Shown here piece after piece: positions 55,626 through 64,000 of a stretch of DNA of 64,000 nucleotides. Every line of letters starts with the position of its first letter. Position 1 is the stretch's first letter. Source of the DNA: Polyodon spathula (lineage: Eukaryota; Chordata; Actinopteri; Acipenseriformes; Polyodontidae); assembly GCF_017654505.1 (NCBI RefSeq), contig NC_054548.1:31262274-31326273 (forward strand). Reading direction: 5' to 3'. The position numbers and the translations under genes are program-made. The notes beneath the pieces were generated by a model that was given only the letters and a program-made list of their open reading frames with translations, was not told the DNA's origin and searched no databases.

Positions 55626-56079
55626 AAAACTACACTACACAGAAGAATCTAATTTAAAGCAGCTTCCAGATATTTGCCTGCAGTATCCCGTCTGCTTTTT
55701 ATAGATTTTGCCCAGTTTACTGCTTTTCCAGTTTCACAGTGGTTTGGGATCTCAAGTAACATTTTATTTTCTTTCAGTACTTTTGCATTTGGCTGTTTTG
55801 GTCAGTTTAGCATCATTATTCATGTTTTTATTCAGTCTATACAGAGTAATTTAACCGATGCGACAGGCTCATATTTTCTTTTAACTCAAAAACCTGATGG
55901 TGGTGCCCTGTTTCTGTGTGCGCTCTTTTCTCCTGAGAATTACGTCTTAGTTTTCCATTCCTTAACACTTGTGCATGTCACAGTGGCAAAAAACAAAACA
56001 ATCCTTTACAGGATGTGTTTCCCTACAAGCTCTGTCCAATCCATCTCTCCCTTCGACTGAAGAGGGTGCAGATCATGTC

Positions 56080-56110
<31 letters not shown>

Positions 56111-56737
56111 TGTTGTGCCTTTGACCCATCCTTGAGCTTTGACGACTATATATTCCTGCTCATAGATGTAGGCCATATTGGGACACTAAGTCCTCTGACC
56201 CCCTTCCCTCCCCATATCTCAGCCAACCCACAGCTATACTGGGTAAAGCTGCAGTATCACAGCTGTTGTGTACCCAGGAGCTATGTGATCAAAATGCAAT
56301 GTGACTGATCCAGGGTGCCAGTAGCAGGCTAATACATAATAAGCTGATTTAAGTATTAGAACAAGGATGGTATGTTAGATACTGCTGCAGTTTTTTATTT
56401 ATAAATGATGTAAAATGCTGTACACTAGCTTTTCTTTATGTATGACAAGATAACTTTAAAATAGCCAGAGAATTCAATCGTCGGTGCCAAGAAAGTGGAT
56501 GTTTGTTAATGGCTCCTGGGAGTTTAGGTTTGGTGTGTCGTTGCATAGGTGTTATAATTTACTCTTTGCTGAGGAAGCAGTTTTCAGACCTCTTTGATTT
56601 GCTCTGTTCTGCTTCTGTCATCATAATCTTCTCCTTGGATTTGCATGGCTTTCCAACTTGGTGAAGACTAATTTATTTTTGTTCTCTTGCAAACTGAGGT
56701 GGTGGTGGTGGTGGGGGAACGGCCAAAGATGTTGGCA
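55626..56737. other. No recognised gene; GT microsatellite
   Basis: Contains (GT)n at 56079-56107. A 128-codon plus-strand ORF (55674-56060) is Phe/Ser-rich and hydrophobic, without family resemblance or splice support. Confidence 0.4.
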
Positions 56738-56812
56738 AACCAGACCAGTGTTTTCATTTTTTCTGGAATTTGTGCTATGCTGCTGATGCTGGCAGTGGTG
56801 TACTACACGTAT
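56738..56812 (+). CDS. Candidate first coding exon with a transmembrane/signal-anchor segment
   Basis: An ATG in good context (ggccaaagATG) opens MLANQTSVFIFSGICAML and LMLAVVYYTYW. It then runs into a donor TATTG/GTAAGAAGG, so the exon would end in phase 2 near 56812. It has a glycosylation sequon (NQT), then about 20 hydrophobic residues, as at the N-terminus of a type II or III single-pass protein. Upstream is a GGT-rich 5' leader. Gene unknown. The next exon would lie beyond 56.9 kb and is not recognised within the window. Confidence 0.35.
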
Positions 56813-58945
56813 TGGTAAGAAGGTAGTATTGTAATCATTCTCTTGTATAGGTGAAGCGACCTGGAGACACTAGCTAAATGATGGTAAAAGGTGGTTTATT
56901 TACCATTCCTGTATTGATGTGTGTGTACAGTTTTTTAAATATACTCCTGAAAATGACATCTAAGAAAAATTACAAGAAATAAACAAAAACAGTTAACAGT
57001 TGTGTTGCTTACCATCTCTAGCGACAGAGCAAATTTATCAAACACTATTTATTACACCATAAACTGTCAAATTTAAAAAGGGCTTTTAGTTGGGAAAGCA
57101 GGCAGACAATAGGCCCCTGATGAAGAGCCTTTCCAAAATTGTATAGTAACTTGACTTCTTTACCTCTCATCTAAATTGCAATGAAAATGGGTGTTTCTTA
57201 GCACAAATTCTTGAGGGTGTCTAAATGTAGGTAATGATTACCCACTTTTGCATAGGACCTGTTCTACCATTGATTTGTGGAACCATGGGTGAAAGTTTTC
57301 TGCCTGTAGATGAAATTTGTGGTTTATTTTGAACAATACTAATTGTCAGTGCATAATTTGTAAAGAAAGAGGTGACGGGGCACAAGCAATGACAATAATA
57401 ATACCGTTCTTATGAAGCGCACATTCAAAATCATAACACATTTATTTGAAAGAGTATTGTACATACTCTAGTCTTAGATTTTATAATCACATATTCTACA
57501 TCATATATGAAAAGCAGTAGTATGTGCAGAAAAAAAAAAAATTAAAGGCAAATGCAGGACAAAAAAAAAAAAAAAAAGAGAGAAAAGTATGCCTGTATAC
57601 ATAGGCACGTAACCCATAGGGCAGAGAGGGCAGTGTCACCTGCTTTTTGGTGGGGGAAACGGGACGGGACGACAACTATGTATTTTGCCAGTCCACTTTT
57701 CTTCCTCTGTGCATTATTCTCCTATGTTTTGTTATGGTTTGGCATTTAAACGGTTTAAAATTAAATATAAAGTGGGAAAGCATTCAAATGACTCCAGAAT
57801 GCCAACATTGATTTAAAGAAAAAAAACACACGCACCCTACACAAACATTGGTTTCGACCCCTGGTCCACGCTGTAGTAATATCTAGCTATATCAAACATT
57901 TTCAGCGCAGTGAATGTAATAGAATCTGCAGTTTGTGAAGATTGCAAAAAAAATAAATAAAATACATCTCTGTTTAGGCTGGGTAGTTGCTGGCTTGGTT
58001 TGTTTTTATTCTCTATTCATTAAATTCTATTTTTAAGTTCAACACTGACGCTAAATAAAATGTAGTACAGTACAACATTGTGTATCTGACCCCCTGTAGA
58101 CTGGGGTATAGGCAGATATGTGAAAAAGACGAATATGCAAATATCTATAGAAAAAGCATTTACATAAACAGGTTAGTGAACAAAAACAACATGACATTGG
58201 TAAGCAAGATTAATTAGGCTACAAATAGTGTTGCTATGCGGTTTGCTAGAAGCCATCTTCACGCAAAGCTGTTAAAAAAAAGCAAAACAAACTGTAAATG
58301 TACAGTAACCTGCAACTAATGGCTTCTTTCTTAACTCTAGAAGTCCCTGCCTCCCTGGTTCTACTTTCTTAATGTCTCTGTACGTTGCGCTTTTTCTTGA
58401 TTTTGCCAACAGCCGATAAGCAGCTCGGTTTGAATATTGCTTCGGCTATTAAACAAACGGCCGGTAAGCATTGCATTTATGAAGCTTGCTTTGTTTAATT
58501 CAAATGCATTTAAAAGCGATAACAATACGCTGTCAATATCTGAAAGCATGCGCTCCATCATATAAATACATTGCACAAAAAAAGCTTTCTCGACTGGTGT
58601 ATTGAAACGTCACTGCTACACACAGCTGACTGACACACGCACACAGTCCGCCTTACGTAAAGGGGAACGCATCAAAAGGCTGATTGCTATAACGCTTTCT
58701 TTCTGTTTCCATCGCGGAAGCTGCATTTGCTGCCAATGCCATTACTCGTAGCCTATTTTTTATATTTATTTATTTATTTATTTAGTGAGGAGGTTAATTG
58801 ATCAGATTGGTTATATGACGGTCAGATATGCGACGTTCCACTGTATAGTCGCAAGCAGTGTTGTAACACTAAAAAAAAAATAACAAGCCAGTTTTCACTT
58901 TAATGGAGTAGGCACAATATTTGTTTTCATTTGTTTTATAAATAA
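56813..58945. other. No recognised gene
   Basis: AT-rich with A runs near 57530 and 57561-57576. Possibly the intron after the candidate exon at 56738-56812. Nothing else recognised. Confidence 0.4.
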
Positions 58946-59427
58946 AACATGTCATATGCTTTGCAATTATCCATTACCAAAGATGCATCCTCAAAAAAAT
59001 CAAGCAAGTTAGTTGGACACGATCTCCCTTTCCTAAAACCATGTTGACTGTCTCCCAGGACCCTGTTACCATATAGGTAATTTTCCATTTTGGATCTTAT
59101 TATAGTTTCCATAAGTTTGCATATAATAGAAGTCAGGCTTAATAGTCTGTAGTTACCTGGTTCAGTTTTGATTCCCTTTTCGTGGATCGGTATTACATTT
59201 GCAATTTTCCAGTCTGTCGGTACCACCCCTGTGTCAAGAGACTGCTGCATGATCTTGGTTAGCGGTTTGTAAATTACTTCTTTCATTTCTTTGAGTACTA
59301 CTGGGAGGATCTCATCCGGCCCAGGGGATTTGTTTATTTTAAGAGCTCCTAGTCCCTTTAACACTTCTGCCTCAGTTATGCTAAAGTTATTTAAAACTGG
59401 ATAGGAACTGGATGACATGTGGGGCAT
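58936..59427 (-). pseudogene. CR1 ORF2 RT, N-terminal half (copy G)
   Basis: Contains NKSPGPDEILPVVLKEMKEV, IPIHEKGIKTEPGNYRLLSL and QHGFRKGRSCPTNLLDFFED. It ends at motif A (NCKAYDMFYL), where the element is cut off. The catalytic FADD box is lost. Confidence 0.88.
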
Positions 59428-59471
59428 GTTGTCAGTATCTTCCTTTGTAAAAACTTGTGAAAAGTAATCAT

Positions 59472-59924
59472 TTAATATATTTGCTGTTTTTTTTCTTCAT
59501 CTACAATTTTGCCATTTGTATCTCTTAAACATTTAATCTCCTCTTTGAATGTTCTCTTGCTGTTGTAATATTGGAAAAACATTTTGGCATTGGTTTTAGC
59601 TCCCTTAGCAATGTTCATTTCTATTTCTGTCTTGGCCTTTCTAACTTCCTTTTTGACTTGCGTTTGCAGTTCTGTGTACTCTTTCTGCGTACTTTCTTTT
59701 TGGTCCTTTTTTAATGCTCTGTAAAGTGCCTTTTTTCGCTGAATATTTTTTTTAATTGATCTATTAAACCATTTTGGCAATTTAGTTTTACATTTAGATT
59801 TGTGTACTTTAGGGATGTAATTGTTTTGCGCCTCTAGTACTACATTTTTGAAGAACAGCCATCCTTCTTCTGTGGGTGTTTTCTCTATTTTACTCCAATC
59901 TACTTCTGTTAGTCTCTGTTTCAT
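59472..59924 (-). pseudogene. CR1 ORF2 linker between endonuclease and RT (copy G)
   Basis: Reads MKQRLTEVDWSKIEKTPTEE, KLPKWFNRSIKKNIQRKKAL, YRALKKDQKESTQKEY and KAKTEIEMNIAKGAKTNAKM. It ends in a frameshift at an A-rich stretch (EEKKQQIY). It shows the correct frame at the T run that breaks copy F. Confidence 0.88.
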
Positions 59925-59958
59925 ACCTTCATAGTTTGCTTTTCTAAAATTGTAAACC

Positions 59959-60549
59959 TTATTTAGTCATTACTTTTGGGGTTTTAAAAAACACTTCAAA
60001 TGAGACCATGTTGTGGTCTGAGTTTGCCAGTGGTTCTCTGACCTCTGTTTTAGTTATTCTATCTTCGTTATTTGAAAAGACTAAATCAAGGCATGCCTCC
60101 CCTCTAGTGGGTGCCTTCACAAATTGTGTTAGGAAGCAGTCATTTGTCATTTCCACCATTTCTATTTCATCCTTGGTGCTACCCACCGGGTTTTCCCATT
60201 TTATTTGTGGGAAGTTGAAATCCCCCATTAGTATGGCTTCTCCTTTGCTACACGCATTTCTAATGTCATTGTATAACAGATTATTTTGCTCACCGTCTGA
60301 ATCTGGCAGTCTATAGCATGCTCCTATTATTATGCCTTTTGAATTTTTGTCCGTTATTCTGACCCATATTGATTCGGTTTTATTTTCTTTGTCCAGGTTT
60401 AACACCTGGGCTTCAAGACTGTTTCTTATGTATAGCGCTACCCCTCCTCCTCTTCTGTCCTGCCTGTCTTTCCTATACAGTGTATACCCACAAATATTAT
60501 ATTCGTCCCCATCACTCTCAGACAACCAAGTTTCTGTAACACCTATCAC
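59959..60549 (-). pseudogene. CR1 ORF2 endonuclease domain (copy G)
   Basis: Blocks CIYLNARSIRNK (upstream, about 60620), VIGVTETWLSESDGDEYNIC, RRGGGVALYIR, GIIIGACYRLP, AILMGDFNFP, CLDLVFSNNE and NSDHNMVSFEV are present in order. The frame breaks right after KTPKVMTK because about 8 bases ('agctttag' in copy F) are missing, and the linker continues in another frame (59472-59924). Confidence 0.9.
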
Positions 60550-60713
60550 ATCATAGTTACCTGTTAGTGCAGTAGCTTCAAGTTCTAGAATTTTGTTTCT
60601 GATACTTCTAGCATTTAGATAAATACATTTAATGGTTGTCTTACCTGAGTTGTTGTTCTTGTTTTGATGCGGTCTCCCTTCTGTTATTTTGTTGATTTCT
60701 CCCCCCTTCCTTT

Positions 60714-61654
60714 CTAGTTTAAATGCTTCTGAACCTGCTCGAGGATCTTTTCTCCAAGTAGACTGGTTCCCTTGTTATTTAAGTGCAGTCCATCCCGTCT
60801 ATACAGATAGTCCTCGTTGTAGAATGTGGTCCAATGATCAAGATAGGTGAAGCCTTCCCGTGTGCACCACATCTTCAGCCATGCGTTTTGATTAATTATT
60901 TCCAGCTGTTCATATGGTCCTTTGCAAGGTGCCGGTAGTATACCAGAAAATACCACAGTTTTGGTTTTCTCTTAATTTCCTTCCTAGCTCTCTGAATTTG
61001 TTTTGCAGGGATTTTGGTCTGTCTCTTCCAATGTTGTTTGTACCGATGTGGACGACTACTACCGGATCGTCTCCTGTTCGTTCTAGGAGCCTGTCCACGT
61101 TCTCAGTGATGTGCTTGACCGAGGCTCCCGGAAGGCAGCACACTGTTGTAGTAAGGGGGTCCAAACTGCGAATTGAACTTGCTGTGTTTCTCAATATGGT
61201 GTCCCCAACAATCATGACCTCCCTTCTTTTTGCTGTCTGGTCACCACCGTCAATGGGGTCCTGGATGTCGTTCCTTTCATTCTCTTTGGTTCTGCTCATC
61301 AAAATTCTGAAATGACTCAAATTTGTTGGTTGTTTTGATTTCTGGTGGTTGTGTTTGACGAAGTTTCTTTTTTTCCCTGCTTCTGCCTACCTGAACCCAG
61401 CTATTCTGACCTTCTATCTCCCTGGTGGCTTTCAGTCTGTTAGGGGTGATGCAGACTTCCATGAATTGTGGGTGTGCCAGTTCCTCAAGATCCTGTTGCT
61501 GTCTCACTTCTTCCAGCTCCATTTCTAGCATACTTACTAGTTCATGCAAATCCTGGATCGCGCCGCACTTTACGCACACTTGGTTTAGCTCCGCTGGGTT
61601 TTCTCAGATTTCCCACATCAAGCAGGTGTCACAGATTACTGGCTTGAAGACCAT
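60714..61654 (-). pseudogene. CR1 ORF1: zinc motif, coiled coil, SGNH esterase-like domain
   Basis: Starts MVFKPVICDTCLMWEI, where a TGA follows, then ELNQVCVKCGAI. The C-x2-C...C-x2-C spacing suggests a small zinc finger. Next comes a Leu/Glu-rich coiled coil (LHELVSMLEMELEEVRQQQD). From about 61215 a hydrolase of the SGNH type follows: VMIVGDTILRN (block I), VVVHIGTNNIGR (block III) and YRRDGLHLNNKG (block V, Asp-His). Family knowledge: many CR1 and L2 ORF1 proteins carry an esterase of this type next to RNA-binding parts. Odd here: block I has GDT where the family nucleophile is Ser (GDS). A frameshift near 60930-60955 and the TGA at about 61606 inactivate it. The stop is at 60714. Confidence 0.87.
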
Positions 61655-61934
61655 GTTGAGGGTTTTTTTTTTGAGGTTTAGTTTCTTATGTAGCTGTCAG
61701 CCTGCTTTCCAACTGCTTCTAAACTGCTCTGTACTTTTCCACGCCTGTACTTCTCCCACTCGCTGTCGCTTCCACTTGCTGTCGCTGGGAAGACTGCCTC
61801 GTTTAACTGCGTTGTTCTGCTGCGCTGTTGGCTCCTCCCCTCGCCCGTGTCTCAGAACGGCGCTGAATTTGAATCGGCTGCTCCGAGTTTCAGCTTGTTT
61901 GTTATCAGAAAAACACACGCGGCTGTTTGAGTAG

Positions 61935-61964
61935 TAGACGTACTACTACTACTACTACTACTAC
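61935..61964. repeat. (TAC)n microsatellite
   Basis: About nine TAC units between the 5' end of CR1 copy G and DIRS copy 2. Confidence 0.9.
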
Positions 61965-62201
61965 AAAAAAAATGATATTACAAATATCAGAAACTGGAAC
62001 TCAGGCCTCAGACTGAGGACAGTGTCAGAAACTTTTTCAGTTCCCCTTCCCTTTTCTGGGGAACTCACAGCACTGTTAAAGCATGCCACCGCAGCGCAAC
62101 AAATGCCCTGGCCTGAGCAGAGCGAGCCTATGAGGTCGATATTTGATCGACCCTTGGCTCCGGCTATGTAGACCTATGGTCTGCCTGTCCACCCGGACTT
62201 T

Positions 62202-63161
62202 ATGCATGAGGTCCAGTCTTCGTGGGGTCACCCCGCAACATCCTCGGCTGTTCCGTGGTCGGCTGACCTATTGTACAAGGTACACGAGGTGGAGAAGCTG
62301 GGTCTCTGCCACTTCCCCCCAGTGGAGCCATCGATTGCTGCTTTAATTCAGGCTCAGGACATGTCCTGCATGAATAAGCAATGCAAGGTCACTGAGACCA
62401 TGCTCAAAAAGGCTTATTTGGCAGAGGCCCTCGTCATACACATGGGTAGCACCCTTGTGGTGTACAGGGCTATACTGCTGCTGGTGCTGTCGGTGAACCA
62501 CAGATCCTCCCAGCACACACTGGAGGAGCTGCGCCTAGTGACAGATCACCTCCTGCAACTGTCCAGATTTAATGGACAGGCACTGGACAGAGGCCTCGCA
62601 GCGTTGATTGCCGCTCGAAGGCAGTTGTGGCTCTCCCAGGCACGGGTTCCAGACAGAGACGAAGCTTCCCTTTTTGATAGTCCTGTCACTCCAGGCCATA
62701 CTTTTGGCCCGGCAATGGACAAGCTCTTTAAGAGGTTGAAGCACGTCAGAGAGTCCACCAAGGAGTGTAAGCTCCATGTGCTTTGCCCTGTAAGGGTATT
62801 AATGTATTATGCTGACAGAACAAAAAGTTGGAGGCAATCTGAAGAGCTGTTCATTTGCAATGAAGCTAAGGCCCACGGTAAAGCCCTGTCTAAGCAGAGG
62901 CTGTCTGATTGGATTGCAGAGACTGATTGCTATAAACAAGCCAACTTGTCCCCTCCTGTGAAGGTCACCGGTCACTCCACAAAAGTATGTCTACCTCTTG
63001 GGCGTGGTTCCAGGGTGCATCTGTCAGTGACATTTGCAATGCCCCATACTTGCATGAGGTTTTACAAACTAAATGTGCTGGATTCTCAAAACCCTGGCTT
63101 TGGGACCAGCGTGCTAGCGGCAGCTTCTATGTCGAGACCCGAAGCACCGGCAGAGAATTGA
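62202..63161 (+). pseudogene. DIRS gag fused in frame to tyrosine recombinase (319 codons)
   Basis: The N-terminal half is DIRS gag: YKVHEVEKLGLCHFPPVEPS, SCMNKQCKVTETMLKKAYLA, LTDHLLQLSRFN-like and RRQLWLSQARVPDRDEASLF, ending GHTFGPAMDKLF. Without a stop it passes into the recombinase: LHVLCPVRVLMYYADRTKSW, LFICNEAKAHGKALSKQRLS and VTGHSTK, the His-x-x-Arg/Lys box. A frameshift follows. MSTSWAWFQGASVSDICNA is read in the +1 frame (62987 onward), while the ORF ends FYKLNVLDSQNPGFGTSVL, so the RFY end returns to the first frame. About 1.5 kb or more of pol is deleted between the halves. An upstream in-frame TAG (about 62168) truncates gag; the ATG used here is internal. Confidence 0.82.
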
Positions 63162-63272
63162 TTCCTGCTGTGTAAAAAATAATAATTAATAAATAAATAA
63201 ATAATATATATTGTGGCAGCCTTACCATCTGACTCTCTTTTGTCATTCTACAAGTAATGCACTTTGCGACAA

Positions 63273-63652
63273 GAATATAAGAAAGTTTACAAACGAGAGG
63301 AGGCCATTCGACCCATCTTGCCCGTTTGATTGTTAGTAGCTTATTGATCCTAAAATCTCATCAAGCAGCTTCTTGAAGGATCCCAGTGTGTCGGCTTCAG
63401 CAACATTACTGGAGAGTTGGTTCCAGACCCTCACAATTCTCTGTGTAAAAAAAGTGCCTCCTATTTTCTGTTCTGAAAAAGTCCCTTGGGTCGACATTGT
63501 CAATACCTTTTAGAATTTTGAATGCTTGAGTCAGGTTGCCGCGTAGTCTTCTTTGTTTAAGACTGAATAGATACAATTATTTTAGCCTGCCTGCATATGA
63601 CGTGCCTTTTAAACCCGGAATAATTTTGCACTCTTTCTAGAGCAGCAATATC
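63273..63652 (-). mobile_element. CR1 3' fragment, copy K
   Basis: Minus-strand 3' UTR and RT C-terminus: inverted 'gtttacaaacgagaggagg' at 63286, GTSYAGRLK-like and EQRRLR-like blocks further in. The tail is short ('aagaatataag'). A deletion near 63475 removes the stretch matching 'ccctttttctaaactccat'. It is inserted in the DIRS 3' region. Confidence 0.88.
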
Positions 63653-64000
63653 CTTTTATCATAATCCTGGTTCCCTGAAATAGAAATGTATCTCTTACAA
63701 TCTTCGGTCTCTGTGTACATTACACACAGCAGACTGAAGGAAAAAAAATGGACTGGCCCTGTTCAGCTGTCATCTTGGAGCCTAGTGCCTTCCAGGAGGG
63801 GTGGAGACTGGCGTGATGATGTTGCCAGTTACTGTGTGACAGCTTTGGTAAGTTCACCCGTTATGTAATGGATACATTTCATTTTCAGGGTTATGTTGAT
63901 AACCTAACAACCTCATTACCCTATTGCCTACATACATGATATTGTAGGGTAGTAGAATGTGATAATTCTTAATTAATACAATAAAATGCTGTGAAATTCA

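Larger units (their letters stand above)
58946..61934 (-). mobile_element. CR1-type LINE copy G, 5' end present, 3' third missing
   Basis: The only copy here with ORF1. On the minus strand it starts near 61934 with a GC-rich 5' UTR. ORF1 spans 61654-60714 and ORF2 follows, with endonuclease (about 60640-59950) and RT up to motif A. It stops at 58946 in the middle of the RT (KAYDMFYL). Since LINE insertions start at their 3' end, loss of the 3' part must be a later deletion or rearrangement. Divergence from copy F is low. Confidence 0.93.
61970..63900 (+). mobile_element. DIRS element copy 2 with gag-recombinase fusion
   Basis: Gag remnants begin near 62000, the fused ORF lies at 62202-63161, and the 3' end carries 'tatcataatcctggttccct' (63657-63676). 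An outer inverted phrase 'ttttcagggttatgttgata' lies near 63880-63900. A CR1 3' fragment (63273-63652) sits between ORF and terminus. RT, RNase H and methylase regions are absent. The 5' terminus is not visible, being replaced by CR1 copy G. Confidence 0.82.

Noticed and set aside
55674..56060. A 128-codon plus-strand ORF, Phe/Ser-rich
   Set aside because: Length is tolerable for chance, with no splice context, no family and low complexity in places; not listed as a gene.
1..64000. CRISPR arrays, operons, bacterial promoters or tRNA/rRNA genes
   Set aside because: The window is vertebrate-like repeat DNA; the tandem repeats seen have no CRISPR-type spacers, and no cloverleaf or rRNA sequence was recognised apart from a diverged SINE-like B box.

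Overview
The window looks like repeat-dense, gene-poor DNA from a vertebrate, most likely a ray-finned fish. A non-teleost such as a sturgeon or paddlefish is possible, but that is a guess from the flavour of the repeats. The case for a fish rests on the mix of mobile elements: CR1-type LINEs with an 8-base tail repeat, an L2-type LINE, an R2/NeSL-like LINE, Ty3/Gypsy LTR elements, DIRS tyrosine-recombinase elements, a Penelope-like element with a GIY-YIG domain, Tc1, hAT and CACTA-like DNA transposons, and long AT microsatellites. I found no complete host gene. A few short ORFs with splice-site context (4202-4367, 9477-9533, 38526-38790, 56738-56812) are candidate host exons, all at low to moderate confidence.

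Layout. 1-1.1 kb: L2-type LINE 3' end between ATT repeats. 1.1-5.3 kb: AT-rich unique sequence with one candidate first exon on the minus strand. 5.4-8.6 kb: two CR1 copies in opposite orientation, then a 28-bp minisatellite. 12.3-14.0 kb: a decayed CR1 split by a solo LTR with a 5-bp target duplication. 14.5-15.0 kb: a fold-back CACTA-like element. 15.2-17.7 kb: LTR pieces in both orientations next to a truncated Tc1 element. 21.5-27.2 kb: a pair of long inverted arms about 3 kb apart, containing a minisatellite, CR1 pieces and two hAT-like insertions.

27.9-38.3 kb is a stack of retroelements: Gypsy LTR and pol, an R2/NeSL-like LINE on the minus strand that was later split by a nearly intact CR1 and by a solo LTR, a second Gypsy LTR with gag, and a Penelope-like 3' end. 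40.0-42.4 kb: a CR1 interrupted by a 1.3-kb CACTA-like element carrying a broken gene of an uncharacterised conserved family. 45.9-46.6 kb: paired inverted short elements with DIRS-like ends. 48.1-49.6 kb: a whole but dead Tc1 element. 51.4-55.6 kb: a DIRS recombinase gene split by a 3.5-kb hAT element that itself holds an RTE-like LINE fragment and a CR1 tail. 58.9-61.9 kb: the only CR1 copy that keeps ORF1 (zinc motif, coiled coil, SGNH esterase-like domain). 62.0-63.9 kb: a second DIRS element in which gag is fused to the recombinase.

The parts do not form a host pathway. Their relationships are historical: nested insertions with readable target duplications give an order of events. CR1 inserted into the R2-like LINE, into the RTE-like LINE and into DIRS. 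CACTA and an LTR inserted into CR1. hAT inserted into DIRS and into the long inverted arm. The items most worth following are the CACTA-like element with its conserved gene and its fold-back relative, the DIRS gag-recombinase fusion, and the nearly intact CR1.
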